From contig JBMOLU010000084.1 of the NCBI GenBank assembly GCA_049325275.1, forward strand, positions 384,628-448,627: a stretch of 64,000 bases of DNA. The letters run 5' to 3'. The DNA is from CAIQJJ01 sp049325275 (GTDB taxonomy: Bacteria > Chloroflexota > Anaerolineae > Anaerolineales > UBA4823). The notes under the pieces are model-generated. The model did not search any database. It was not told the origin of the DNA and worked only from the letters and a program-made list of their open reading frames with translations. Each line of letters opens with the position of its first letter. Positions within the stretch are counted from its first letter, which is position 1. A program made the position numbers and the translations under genes. This document shows, one piece after another, positions 32,359-40,383 of this stretch.

Positions 32359-34386
32359 ATGGCGCGTATCCTGCCCGACAGCCCACCCACCTGCCTGCCC
32401 GGCGAAGTGCTGCGCACCTTTCGCTCGCTCAGGGCGCTGCCCGACTCGTTCTTCATCTGGCACCACCTGGCCCCCTGGGAACCTCACGCGCCCGACTTTT
32501 TATTGCTGCGCGATGACGGGCGCGCGCTGTTGGTCAAGGTCAGCCTGGCCGCGGCGAACCAGGCTACCCCGGCTGCCCAGTTCCTGCTGATCGAGAGCGA
32601 GCGCGCCCCGCTGGGCGTCGCAGAAGCCGGAGTGCTGGCCGATTTTCTCGCTGCACTACAACTTCCGGCAAGCCAGACGATCGAGACACTGGTGGTCTTC
32701 CCCAACATCCCCGATGCCCAGGTGCAGGCCGGTCGTTTGAAACGTGAGTCCGGTGAACCCTCCTGGGTGGGCAAAGAGATTCTCAACCTGGAAGGCGAAG
32801 ACGGATGGGGCCGGTTTCTTTCCCCCACCGGGATGGACGCCGCATGGCTGGAGAAAATACGCCAGCGTTTCACCCCCGAAGTGGTCATTCCGGCCGAAAT
32901 GACGGTGTGCCCGCCCGTGGAACGCCGCACGGCGGCGGGCCTGACGGCTTACCTGCTCGACTACGATCAGGAATGGGCGGTGAAAGCCGATCTCGATTTA
33001 CCCGAAAGCGGCCAGGCACTGACGGACGATTTCCGCCTGAACATCATCAACGGCGTGGCCGGCAGCGGCAAAACGCTGATCCTGCTCTACCGGCTGCGGC
33101 TCCTGTACCATCTATACCCCCACAAACGTTTCCTGGTGCTGACGCACAACCGCCCGCTCAACCACGACATGCAGGCGCGTTTTGCACGGCTGGAAGGCCG
33201 CCTGCCGGAAAACATCGAGTGGCGCACATTCAACGGCTGGTGCTACCAACACTGGCCGCCGGCCCCGGCATGGCGTGAGCCGCTCAAGCTGTCTGCCCGC
33301 CGGCAGCTGGTGGACGAAATCCGCCGCTCGGTTCTGAAAGACGTCTCGCTTTCCACATCGATGTTCGAGGGCGAAATCGACTGGTTCAAAGATCAACTCC
33401 CCATGACGCGCCAGGCCTACCTGGACGCCGACCGCCGCGGGCGCGGCTTCGGGTTAACCGCCGAGCAGCGTGCAGGCATGTACGATGCGATCCAGGCCTA
33501 CCAGGAAGCGCTTGAACGCCGGCAGATGCTGGATTGGGGCGACGTACCGCGGCGTATCTGGGAGTATGTGGAAAACGAGCAGGGCGTCCTGCCGAAATAT
33601 GACGTAATTTTGGTCGACGAAGCCCAGTTTTTCGCCCCGCTGTGGGTACGCATCGTCCAGAAGCTGCTCGACCCGCGCACCGGGCATCTCTTCCTGGTGG
33701 CTGACCCAACGCAGGGCTTCCTGGGACGCGGCGCCTCGTGGAAATCGCTGGGCCTGGAGGCGCGCGGGCGAACCCACTTGCTGCGGCGCAGTTACCGCAC
33801 GACGCGCGAGATCATGCAGTTCGCTACCTTGCTCTACCGCCTGCGCCTGGCCGACGAGAAAGACGACGATGTCCTGCCGCCGGACCTGCTCAATATGCCC
33901 GGTGGCGCGTTCCCGCAAATCATCTCGTTGACCAGCCCGCAGGACGAGATCGTCCGCCTGGCCAACGAAGTGGCCGGTTTCGCCAGGCAGGGCTATCCCA
34001 GGAAGCACCTGCTCGTGCTGCACAGCAACGGCAACGGGGTCCGCTCGCTCGTCCAGGCCATCAACGACCGCCTGGGCAAAGACGCCGCCCGCGACCCGAA
34101 AAACGACTATCCCGGTGACTACGTGCGCGTGACGACCCTCAACGCCGGGGCGGGGCTGGAAAGCCCGATCGTTTTCCTGGCGGGTCTGCGGGAGATGTTC
34201 GAAGCCGAGCAATCGCTGCGGCTCTCGGATGAAGAGCGTGAAGCGCTCATCCGCGCCAACACGCGCAAGCTGTACATGGCGACCACTCGGGCCGGCCAGC
34301 GGCTGGTATTGGCGTATGCAGGGGAACTGCCGGAGGCATTGAAGGCCGCATTACGCGCACAGCCCACGGGAGAACAAGCGCAGTGA
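32359..34386 (+). CDS. UvrD/Rep-like SF1 helicase with NERD-like N-terminus
   Basis: 675 residues. Residues ~1-220 include DFLLLRDDGRALLVKVS, which resembles the nuclease-related NERD pattern, though the catalytic acidic residues are not complete. The helicase core has Walker A INGVAGSGKTLILL (~229-242), DEAQ box VILVDEAQFF (~416-425), motif IV-like RRSYRTTREIMQF and motif VI KLYMATTRAGQRLVLAY. It is immediately downstream of the Upf1-like helicase. The pair may work in DNA repair, replication-fork processing or defence. Context alone does not decide. It converges on the TlpA-like gene 14 bp away. Confidence 0.85.
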   Translation: MARILPDSPPTCLPGEVLRTFRSLRALPDSFFIWHHLAPWEPHAPDFLLLRDDGRALLVKVSLAAANQATPAAQFLLIESERAPLGVAEAGVLADFLAALQLPASQTIETLVVFPNIPDAQVQAGRLKRESGEPSWVGKEILNLEGEDGWGRFLSPTGMDAAWLEKIRQRFTPEVVIPAEMTVCPPVERRTAAGLTAYLLDYDQEWAVKADLDLPESGQALTDDFRLNIINGVAGSGKTLILLYRLRLLYHLYPHKRFLVLTHNRPLNHDMQARFARLEGRLPENIEWRTFNGWCYQHWPPAPAWREPLKLSARRQLVDEIRRSVLKDVSLSTSMFEGEIDWFKDQLPMTRQAYLDADRRGRGFGLTAEQRAGMYDAIQAYQEALERRQMLDWGDVPRRIWEYVENEQGVLPKYDVILVDEAQFFAPLWVRIVQKLLDPRTGHLFLVADPTQGFLGRGASWKSLGLEARGRTHLLRRSYRTTREIMQFATLLYRLRLADEKDDDVLPPDLLNMPGGAFPQIISLTSPQDEIVRLANEVAGFARQGYPRKHLLVLHSNGNGVRSLVQAINDRLGKDAARDPKNDYPGDYVRVTTLNAGAGLESPIVFLAGLREMFEAEQSLRLSDEEREALIRANTRKLYMATTRAGQRLVLAYAGELPEALKAALRAQPTGEQAQ

Positions 34387-34400
34387 TTGACGTTCTCTGC

Positions 34401-34976
34401 TTACTGGCTCCGCAGAAGCGGTGTGACTTCCGTTTCCAGGCTTGCAGGGGTGAACATACCGGTGTGAATGGACTTGACGATGCCATCGCGCCCCACGATG
34501 ATGGATGTGGGGAAACTGTGGATGCCGAACGCATTCAGCACGTGCAGGTCCGAATCCAGCAGCACGGGGAAAGCTAATCCCGCCTGTTCGGCAAAACCCG
34601 CCGCCTGCGCGCGTGAATCGCCGGCATTGATCGCCAGGAGCACGAATCCCTGATCTCGGTAGGCCTGGTAGTAGGCATTCAGGTCGGGCATTTCTGCCTT
34701 GCACGGCGGGCACCAGGTGGCCCAGGCGTTGACGAGGACGACCTTTCCGGCGTAATCTTTTAGACGAACACTTTGGCCGGTGATATCGCTCAGGCTGAAG
34801 TCGCTCAACGGCTGCCCGATTTTCACGGGTGCTATTTTCTCTTCCGAGGTAGGCGCCTGGCTGGCCGAGAAGAGGGCGATGGCAATGACGACGAACAGCG
34901 CTCCTGCTCCGATGGCGAGGTTTCGAATTCTACGTTGCCGCTGACGGCTGGCGATCCGTTCTTGACGAGTGGACAT
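34401..34976 (-). CDS. TlpA/ResA-like membrane-anchored thioredoxin
   Basis: 191 residues from ATG 34976, preceded by AGGAGT; the frame extends upstream without similarity. One N-terminal membrane anchor (LAIGAGALFVVIAIALF) is followed by a thioredoxin fold with the active site ATWCPPCKAEMP and cis-Pro SFPTSIIVG. The domain should face the outside and reduce or oxidise exported proteins, for example in cytochrome c maturation. It lies just downstream of the selenocysteine-type peroxiredoxin on the same strand (79-bp gap). Confidence 0.88.
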   Translation of the reverse strand: MSTRQERIASRQRQRRIRNLAIGAGALFVVIAIALFSASQAPTSEEKIAPVKIGQPLSDFSLSDITGQSVRLKDYAGKVVLVNAWATWCPPCKAEMPDLNAYYQAYRDQGFVLLAINAGDSRAQAAGFAEQAGLAFPVLLDSDLHVLNAFGIHSFPTSIIVGRDGIVKSIHTGMFTPASLETEVTPLLRSQ

Positions 34977-35055
34977 GTTGAACTCCTGAAATGTTTTAAT
35001 CGTTAGATGCCAGACGTCAGCAGGCGTTGCATTCACGTGAAATTCTTGCGGGGCT

Positions 35056-35766
35056 TTATTCCATGTCGGGCTGCCAGACTTCCCACACCTTGCCGACCAG
35101 ATCGGGGCCGGGTTTGAGGGTCGGCTTGCCCGGCTCCCAGCCGGCAGGGGTAGCTTCTTTGCCACCCGAAGCGCGCACGAGTTGGAAAGCTTCGATCTGC
35201 CGCACCGATTCCGAAAATTTACGGCCAACCGGCGGGGTCAGCACTTCCATTGCTTGAATCACGCCATCCGGATCGATGATAAAGCGCCCGCGCAGTTCGA
35301 TCCCCTGGGCTTCATCCCACACTCCATACGCACGGCCAACGTTACCCGCCTGGTCGGAGGCCATGTGGAAAGGTACCCCACCCTTCACCATCTTGCTCAA
35401 CTCATGGTCGTTCCACATCTTGTGCACGAAGTGGCTGTCCACGCTGACGGAAACAACCTCAACCCCCAATTTTTGCAACGCCGGATACTTGTCGGCGACC
35501 GCCGACACTTCCGTCGCTCAGACAAAGGTGAAATCACCGGGGTAAAAGCACAGTAACAACCACTTCCCGGCGAAATCGGAAAGCTTGACGGCGGTAAAAC
35601 CGCCCCGGTAGTATGCGGGAGCGGTAAAATCGGGGGCCTTTTGGCCTACACGAGCGGTCATACGGGTCTCCTTCTGTTCGTTCAGCGTAGGGATGGGGGG
35701 AGCGGCAGGTGTTTCACCGCCGGATACAGTGCCCGTGAGGCGGGCGCAACCAACAGCTTCAGCCAT
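35056..35766 (-). CDS. Peroxiredoxin with in-frame UGA at the peroxidatic position (PrxU-type selenoprotein)
   Basis: Frames 35766-35521 and 35517-35056 are in phase, split by UGA at 35520-35518. Read through, they give 236 residues. The UGA is residue 83 in FYPGDFTFV-U-ATEVSAVADK, exactly where AhpC/Prx enzymes have the peroxidatic Cys (FTFVCPTE). Downstream come VDSHFVHKMW, GRFIIDPDGVIQAMEV and a late EATPAGWEPGKPT. The usual resolving Cys in VCPAGW is absent and there is no Cys after the Sec, so recycling must use an external thiol or the N-terminal Cys. Start ATG 35766 (AAGGAG upstream) includes a 35-residue extension. ATG 35661 (also AAGGAG) would give a canonical N-terminus. Enzymes of this type reduce peroxides. 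Confidence 0.82.
35490..35520 (-). promoter_or_regulatory. SECIS-like hairpin after the UGA of the peroxiredoxin gene
   Basis: TGTCGGC (35507-35501) pairs perfectly with GCCGACA (35496-35490), leaving the loop GGTC. The loop starts 17 nt after the UGA. A G-first, GGU-containing apical loop at that distance is the established bacterial SECIS pattern recognised by SelB. Confidence 0.7.
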
Positions 35767-35812
35767 AGAGGCTCCTTTCTCTGATAACAAAAGCGGAGGA
35801 TTCACAACCATT

Positions 35813-35818
35813 ATTATA
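35813..35818 (-). promoter_or_regulatory. -10 element of the peroxiredoxin gene
   Basis: Reading the minus strand, TATAAT is at 35818-35813, 47 bp before the ATG. The surrounding AT-rich ACTATAATAATGGT partly resembles a PerR box, and a Fur-family regulator is encoded at 40.4-40.8 kb. The link is only inference. Confidence 0.4.
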
Positions 35819-35900
35819 GTACAAAGCAGTTATCTTTCAGGATTTTGACCCAGTAATCTAGTTCCTTGAATACACCGGCCGCCATCGTGGTGAAAGATTT

Positions 35901-36368
35901 TCAAGGAAACACGAGAATCTCGGGATGCGTGTTCGCATGCGCGATCAGCGGTCCACGCACACCCATCACGAAGGCCAGGTTGCTCCCCCGAATGGAGAGC
36001 AACCGGTCGCCCTCCTTTACGTCATACGCAGCCAGGGTTTTTGCAGAAAGTTGAAGCCGCCCATCCGGGGAAAAACCGGCCCAACAATATGAGCGCCCTT
36101 TGTAGCGCACCGTTTGTCCTTCGTCCAACCGGTATTCGGCCAGATCGGGGCAACTATCCAGGATACTGGCCAATGCTGAAGCTTGAAGCAGGCTTCGGGT
36201 GGTCACTGTAAATCCACCGGTCGCCTGGCTGCCAGATGTCAGGAGCACCTTACCGCCCGGGATCAGGCCATACTCGTCCCGGGCTTCCGGGGGAATTTGG
36301 ATGCTTCCGTGCCGGCTAACCGGCGACCAGCCGAAAATATATTTGCCGCCTTTGGCAATCTGTGGCAT
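35901..36368 (-). CDS. AbrB/SpoVT-like domain protein
   Basis: 155 residues. The N-terminus (IAKGGKYIFGWSPVSRHGSI, then IPPEARDEYGLIPGGKVLL) has the swapped-hairpin pattern of AbrB/MazE-type DNA-binding domains. A second similar module may lie at ~105-130 (LQLSAKTLAAYDVKEGDRLL). Family members act as transition-state regulators or antitoxins. No toxin partner is adjacent: neighbours are the peroxiredoxin downstream and a methyltransferase upstream. I favour a regulator. Confidence 0.65.
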   Translation of the reverse strand: MPQIAKGGKYIFGWSPVSRHGSIQIPPEARDEYGLIPGGKVLLTSGSQATGGFTVTTRSLLQASALASILDSCPDLAEYRLDEGQTVRYKGRSYCWAGFSPDGRLQLSAKTLAAYDVKEGDRLLSIRGSNLAFVMGVRGPLIAHANTHPEILVFP

Positions 36369-36401
36369 AGAACCAACCTTTCTCTTTTTCCGGTAAGGAG
36401 C

Positions 36402-37058
36402 TTATTTTGCCCCGCAAATTTCCACGCCGATGGCGTTGGCGCTGAGCAGTGCGCCTTTCAAGCGCGTCCGCTCGAGCAGGGTGCACAGTTCAGCAGGGGT
36501 GTAAGCCGCCCCGACCGACGTCATCAACCCCGGCCGCATGGCCGTCGGACGCGTGCCCAGCCACAAGAACCCCAGGATCAGAAAATTGATGTCGCGTCGC
36601 AGATCGGAAATGAAATAGCGCCCGCCCGGCTTGAGGACCCGCCACATCTCATCGAAAGAAGCCTGCGGCTCGGTCCACTCGTGCAGCGAGCCGTTGGTGA
36701 AGACGGCGTCGAAAGTGTCATCGTCAAACGGCAGGTGGTTGCAGTTGCCGAGGCGGTACTCGCTGCGCGCGGCCAGCCCGTATTCCTGTGCGTTGCGACG
36801 GGCCAGGGCGCTCATGTCGGGGCTGATGTCGAACCCGGTCAGGGTGGTGTTCTCGGTCTGAGCGAGCCACTCGAGGCCCAGATAGCCGGGGCCGTGCCCG
36901 ATCTCCAGAGCGTGGCCTTGCGTAATGCCGCTTGCAATCAGTGCCTTGGTTTCGATCCAACCTTTGTCGCGAAAGTTACGCTGCATCTGATCGTATTGGG
37001 CGACGGTAACGGCGCCCTGGATGCCGTGATCGGTTTCGGGAATACGGGGTTTCGTCAT
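36402..37058 (-). CDS. Class I SAM-dependent methyltransferase
   Basis: 218 residues from ATG 37058, preceded by AAGGAGAAAG; an in-frame start at 37091 is less well placed. Motif I is ALEIGHGPGYLG, motif II TGFDISPDMS and post-motif III VLKPGGRYFISDL. It resembles the Methyltransf_11 group acting on small molecules. It lies 63 bp downstream of the PadR gene on the same strand and is probably controlled by it. Substrate unknown. Confidence 0.82.
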   Translation of the reverse strand: MTKPRIPETDHGIQGAVTVAQYDQMQRNFRDKGWIETKALIASGITQGHALEIGHGPGYLGLEWLAQTENTTLTGFDISPDMSALARRNAQEYGLAARSEYRLGNCNHLPFDDDTFDAVFTNGSLHEWTEPQASFDEMWRVLKPGGRYFISDLRRDINFLILGFLWLGTRPTAMRPGLMTSVGAAYTPAELCTLLERTRLKGALLSANAIGVEICGAK

Positions 37059-37120
37059 GAGCTTTCTCCTTATTAAAGATAAAATATTCAATATGGAATA
37101 ACGGGCAAAAAAAGAGCGAA

Positions 37121-37660
37121 CTATGGATACTCGCCCTTTTCCAGCTTCTGCAACAAGTCCGATACCCAGGCCAGTTCGGCTTCTGCATGCACCAGGGTAT
37201 GATCGAAAATGGCCGCTGCCAGGCGCGGCACTTCGGGGACGGCCAACTGCTCGGCGCGGTGATGGCGGATGTGTTCGCGTGTAGCCTGCAAGGCGGCCTG
37301 CTGGTTTCGCAGGTACTTCTTGACTTCATCGAGCGGCAGGCTCTCGAGGAAAAAAAGGCAAATATCCAAGGTGAAATACTGCCGCTCGACCTGCTGCCAG
37401 CTTTGGCGCAGCAGGCGCAGAAACTCTTCACGTCCGGCCGCCGTGATCTGGTAAACGCTGCGGGCCGGGCGCTTGCCTTCTTGCGTAACGTCTACCTTCT
37501 CCACCAGGTTTTCGCTCGCCAACTTTTCCAGGGCAAAGTAGATCGAGCCGAAGGCGATAGAAGTCCAGTCGCTCATGTGTTCTTCGATGATTTGCTTGAT
37601 TTCGTAGCCGTACAGCGGGCGTTCCCGCAGTAGGCCGAGGATGACAAGGCGAACACTCAT
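37121..37660 (-). CDS. PadR-family transcriptional regulator
   Basis: 179 residues. The N-terminal winged helix has the PadR signature LVILGLLRERPLYGYEIKQI and SIYFALEKLASENLVEK; the C-terminal ~90 residues are the helical dimerisation domain (Vir_act_alpha_C-like). PadR proteins repress stress- or efflux-related genes. Its start at 37660 follows a well-formed promoter whose spacer contains a perfect inverted repeat, a likely autoregulatory operator. Confidence 0.9.
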   Translation of the reverse strand: MSVRLVILGLLRERPLYGYEIKQIIEEHMSDWTSIAFGSIYFALEKLASENLVEKVDVTQEGKRPARSVYQITAAGREEFLRLLRQSWQQVERQYFTLDICLFFLESLPLDEVKKYLRNQQAALQATREHIRHHRAEQLAVPEVPRLAAAIFDHTLVHAEAELAWVSDLLQKLEKGEYP

Positions 37661-37681
37661 GGGGCTTTTCCTTCCATGCCG

Positions 37682-37713
37682 TATATTCTAGCTTGAATAT
37701 ATTCGGATGTCAA
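37682..37713 (-). promoter_or_regulatory. padR promoter with inverted-repeat operator
   Basis: On the minus strand TTGACA (37713-37708) and TAGAAT (37690-37685) are exactly 17 bp apart. The inverted repeat TATATTC-N6-GAATATA (37682-37701) covers the -10 and half of the spacer, as expected for autorepression by the adjacent PadR protein. Confidence 0.7.
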
Positions 37714-38191
37714 GAGGTAACTACGCAGGCCTCGCACTCCTGCCCCGGCCTTGGTGAGTGCTTTACATGTGCGACCCTCCCGGAGGGGCCCTTCCGGCCG
37801 GCGATCTTCATGACGGAGTGCCTGGCACCGTTCGAATTTGCTGTGGCGAAAACGCACCTTTCCATTGATTAATATAAGAAATTACTGTATACTAATGCCG
37901 CTCCTATAGTGTAACGCCACGGTCGATGAACGTAACGCAAGACTCTCGGGCATATGCCACGGGCACCGCCCGCACATGAATGTCCGGGCTACAAACGGCG
38001 CCGGCCGGCTTTCAGCCCGACGCGCATTCGCCGTTTGATCAGCGTTGTAAGCGATAGAAGTTTGCCGTACCCCGCTTCAGTGGGCGTCGCTCAGCAGCCA
38101 TTGGAATTTGTCTGGAATGTAAGGCGCGTCGCACTTTTCGGCAGCGCTTCGTCGAACAAGCTTGTGGCAAGAAATATAGCTGGAGGGAATG
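37714..38191 (+). promoter_or_regulatory. Long intergenic region with a promoter and hairpin-bearing leader
   Basis: No gene is convincing here. TTGATT (37865-37870) and TATACT (37888-37893), 17 bp apart, form a good promoter for the membrane-protein gene at 38192, giving a leader of almost 300 nt. In that leader GCCCGCACAT/ATGTCCGGGC (37968-37989) forms a 10-bp hairpin with one mismatch and a 2-nt loop, looking like a dispersed palindromic repeat. GGAGGG at 38182-38187 is the ribosome site. Confidence 0.55.
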
Positions 38192-38908
38192 ATGGCCTTA
38201 GACACTACGATACATCTCGCCGGCATCATCACGTTGGTTGGTGCCATCCTCTATGCGATGGCCGATGTGCTGTTATTGGCCCATCACATTGGGCCATTGC
38301 AAGATATTCCTGCGACCGCGGTTGATTTTGGTACAAGTGAGAAATGGCGTCGCCGGGCGAATATGCTGGCCTGTATGTCCAAAATGCCGTGGAAACGCCT
38401 GGTATGGGGTGGTTTACAGGGCGTGTTGGTAACGCCCCTGGTGATGAGCGGCGCCTGGGTTCTTTATCAGGCGCTCAAACCCGCCGGGCCGTGGCTTTCC
38501 GTACCGGTAGCCTTGTTATGGTTGGGCGCTTACCCAATCGGTGCGTTCATCCATGGCTCATTTATCTACCTGGGCGGCAGCGTTCAGGCGTGGAATCTGG
38601 CGGAGGGAAAGTGCAAGGCACAGTTGGAAGATACAGTTGCCCGCATGCTGCGCGTCTTGCTCACCGCTTACGTGGTCTTCTTTGCGATTGCTATTGCGAC
38701 CTCCATGTGGTACGCCTTGGCAGTCTTGCAAGGCACCACGGCCCTGCCGCGTTGGATGGCATTGATCAATCCTGCCTTGTTGTCGCTGGCCTACATCATC
38801 CTGGCGCGCAAAGTTGTCCCGTTTCGGGTGGTGAAATACGTCGAGGGCGCGGGCTTTAACATCGTCTTCTTCTTGTTTTTCGCACTGCTGCTGATCTTCG
38901 TGTGGTAA
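38192..38908 (+). CDS. Integral membrane protein of unknown function
   Basis: 238 residues from ATG 38192, chosen over ATG 38189 because of its distance from GGAGGG. About six hydrophobic helices are visible, beginning IHLAGIITLVGAILYAMADV and ending FNIVFFLFFALLLIFVW. It resembles a DUF6796-like family; no catalytic motif is seen. It is followed after 113 bp by another membrane protein on the same strand. Confidence 0.7.
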   Translation: MALDTTIHLAGIITLVGAILYAMADVLLLAHHIGPLQDIPATAVDFGTSEKWRRRANMLACMSKMPWKRLVWGGLQGVLVTPLVMSGAWVLYQALKPAGPWLSVPVALLWLGAYPIGAFIHGSFIYLGGSVQAWNLAEGKCKAQLEDTVARMLRVLLTAYVVFFAIAIATSMWYALAVLQGTTALPRWMALINPALLSLAYIILARKVVPFRVVKYVEGAGFNIVFFLFFALLLIFVW

Positions 38909-39021
38909 ACGGGTCGCGCGATGAGTTGGTATCAACGCTTTGTGGGGATGGCGGCTCTTCCGGCTTTGCCAGGAAAACTCATCACGTCAAGCCCCGCAGA
39001 CCCCGTTTTTGGAGGTGTTTT

Positions 39022-39582
39022 GTGGAACTTTTTCCCGCACTGTCTTTCGGTTGGCTCAACGGCTGGTTGGTCATCCTCTTGTTGGGCCTGGTGGATGGAA
39101 TTTTATTCCTGGCTTTCCCAAAAGAAGTCGTCAAACGGCTTTTCGACCGTTCCGGTTGGAGCCAGAAGCAGCGCGCTTTTACCGTTGCCGGCAAGCTGTG
39201 CGCTTTACTTTGCCTGGCCTTGATCGCCCTGACGCCGCTAAAGATCGGCCAGCCGGTTTTTGCGGTGGGAATGGTGTTTGCGATGGTTGGCCTGACAGGG
39301 CTGGCGAAAGCGCTGTTTGACTTCAAGAACACGCCGGTGGGGGCGCCGGTGACACTCGGCATCTACAAAGTGTCCCGCCATCCCCAAATCGTGATGTCTT
39401 CGCTGGTCCTGTTCGGCGCTTGCCTGACGATCGGTTCCTGGCCGGCACTGATCCTGCTGGCTGCGGCCAGGATTTTGAGCCATTGGGGAATTTTGGCAGA
39501 GGAGGAGGCCTGCCTGAAGAAATATGGTGAAGGATACCGGGCCTACCTGCAGCAAACCCCGCGCTATTTTGTGGTCTTTTGA
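39022..39582 (+). CDS. Isoprenylcysteine methyltransferase-like membrane protein
   Basis: 186 residues from GTG 39022, preceded by GGAGG at 39011-39015. Four or five membrane helices precede a C-terminal segment GIYKVSRHPQIVMSSLVLFG and EEEACLKKYGEGYRAYLQQT. The R-HP pattern and the E-E/Y-x-x-Y tail are those of the ICMT/PEMT membrane methyltransferase group, which bind SAM at the membrane face. Substrate could be a lipid or a prenylated thiol. It may be co-transcribed with the membrane protein upstream. Confidence 0.75.
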   Translation: MELFPALSFGWLNGWLVILLLGLVDGILFLAFPKEVVKRLFDRSGWSQKQRAFTVAGKLCALLCLALIALTPLKIGQPVFAVGMVFAMVGLTGLAKALFDFKNTPVGAPVTLGIYKVSRHPQIVMSSLVLFGACLTIGSWPALILLAAARILSHWGILAEEEACLKKYGEGYRAYLQQTPRYFVVF

Positions 39583-39622
39583 GAGGCCATTCCTCGCCCG
39601 GAAGAGCCTGCCCTTCAATACA

Positions 39623-39736
39623 TTGACCTGGCAGGCCGTTATAGTACAATCCCACCGTACCTATTCGAAAAGTTTGGGATCTCTCGATAGCCAGATTTGG
39701 GGTGAGATTATCCCCCGTATGCTGTTTTCCAAATCT
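39623..39736 (+). promoter_or_regulatory. Bacterioferritin promoter and structured leader
   Basis: TTGACC (39623-39628) and TACAAT (39645-39650) are 16 bp apart. In the leader AGATTTGG (39693-39700) is complementary to CCAAATCT (39729-39736), which adjoins the ribosome site TAAGGAGG, and an inner GGGG/CCCC pairing is also possible. The fold could modulate translation of the ferritin. Confidence 0.5.
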
Positions 39737-39749
39737 AAGGAGGTTTTCT

Positions 39750-40241
39750 ATGTACGAAAAAAGTATCGAACTACTCAACAAAGCCGTTGCCGATGAGATG
39801 GCCGCCGTGCACCAGTACATGTTCTTCCACTTCCACTGCGAAGACCAGGGCTATGGCAAGATTTCCAACTTGTTCCTGCGCACCGCCATCGAAGAAATGA
39901 CCCACGTCGAACGCTGCGCCGAGCGCATCCTCTTCCTGGGTGGCGAGGTAGAGATGGTCGCCGCGGGCAGCGTGGAGAAAATTCACGATGTGAAGGCCAT
40001 GCTGGAAATGGCGCGCGGTATGGAGCAAAGCAGCATCCGCGACTACAACCTGTGGGCCAACGAGTGCTCGGCCAACGCCGATTCTGGAACGCGGAAAGTA
40101 TTCGAAGCGCTCGTCGATGACGAAGAACGCCATTTCAGCCAGTACGACCTCGAGCTGGACAAGGTTGAAAAATTTGGCGAAAAATACCTGGCGCTGCAAT
40201 CCATGGAAAGCGGCACCCCTGCCAACACGGCAGAGGCATAA
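39750..40241 (+). CDS. bfr: Bacterioferritin-like ferritin
   Basis: 163 residues from ATG 39750 with TAAGGAGG just upstream. It is a four-helix diiron protein. Ferroxidase ligands are visible in LNKAVADEMAAVHQYMFFH, IEEMTHVERCAERI and LVDDEERHFSQYD. Family members store iron and detoxify peroxide. The haem-binding Met could be the one in LGGEVEM or RGMEQSS; this is not certain. The gene has its own promoter and a very strong terminator, and a Fur-family regulator is encoded just downstream on the other strand. Confidence 0.88.
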   Translation: MYEKSIELLNKAVADEMAAVHQYMFFHFHCEDQGYGKISNLFLRTAIEEMTHVERCAERILFLGGEVEMVAAGSVEKIHDVKAMLEMARGMEQSSIRDYNLWANECSANADSGTRKVFEALVDDEERHFSQYDLELDKVEKFGEKYLALQSMESGTPANTAEA

Positions 40242-40271
40242 ACGTCCATATGGACTGCCACAAAGCAGTCG

Positions 40272-40320
40272 AAAAGCGCCGGCCGGTTGCAATTCGTGTT
40301 TGCAACCGGCCGGCGCTTTT
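40272..40320 (+). terminator. Strong terminator after bacterioferritin
   Basis: AAAAGCGCCGGCCGGTTGCAA (40272-40292) pairs along 21 bp with 40300-40320 around a 7-nt loop. The outer T-run follows the GC-rich stem. Works in both directions, separating bfr from the convergent Fur-family gene. Confidence 0.9.
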
Positions 40321-40383
40321 GAGGTATCCCCCATGTGTTTTGGGCAAAAAAAAATACACCGCCCTGGATTCTCCGGTAGGCGG

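Noticed and set aside
37954..38325. 123-codon plus-strand open frame in the long intergenic region
   Set aside because: No ribosome site or family pattern, and it overlaps the well-supported membrane-protein start.
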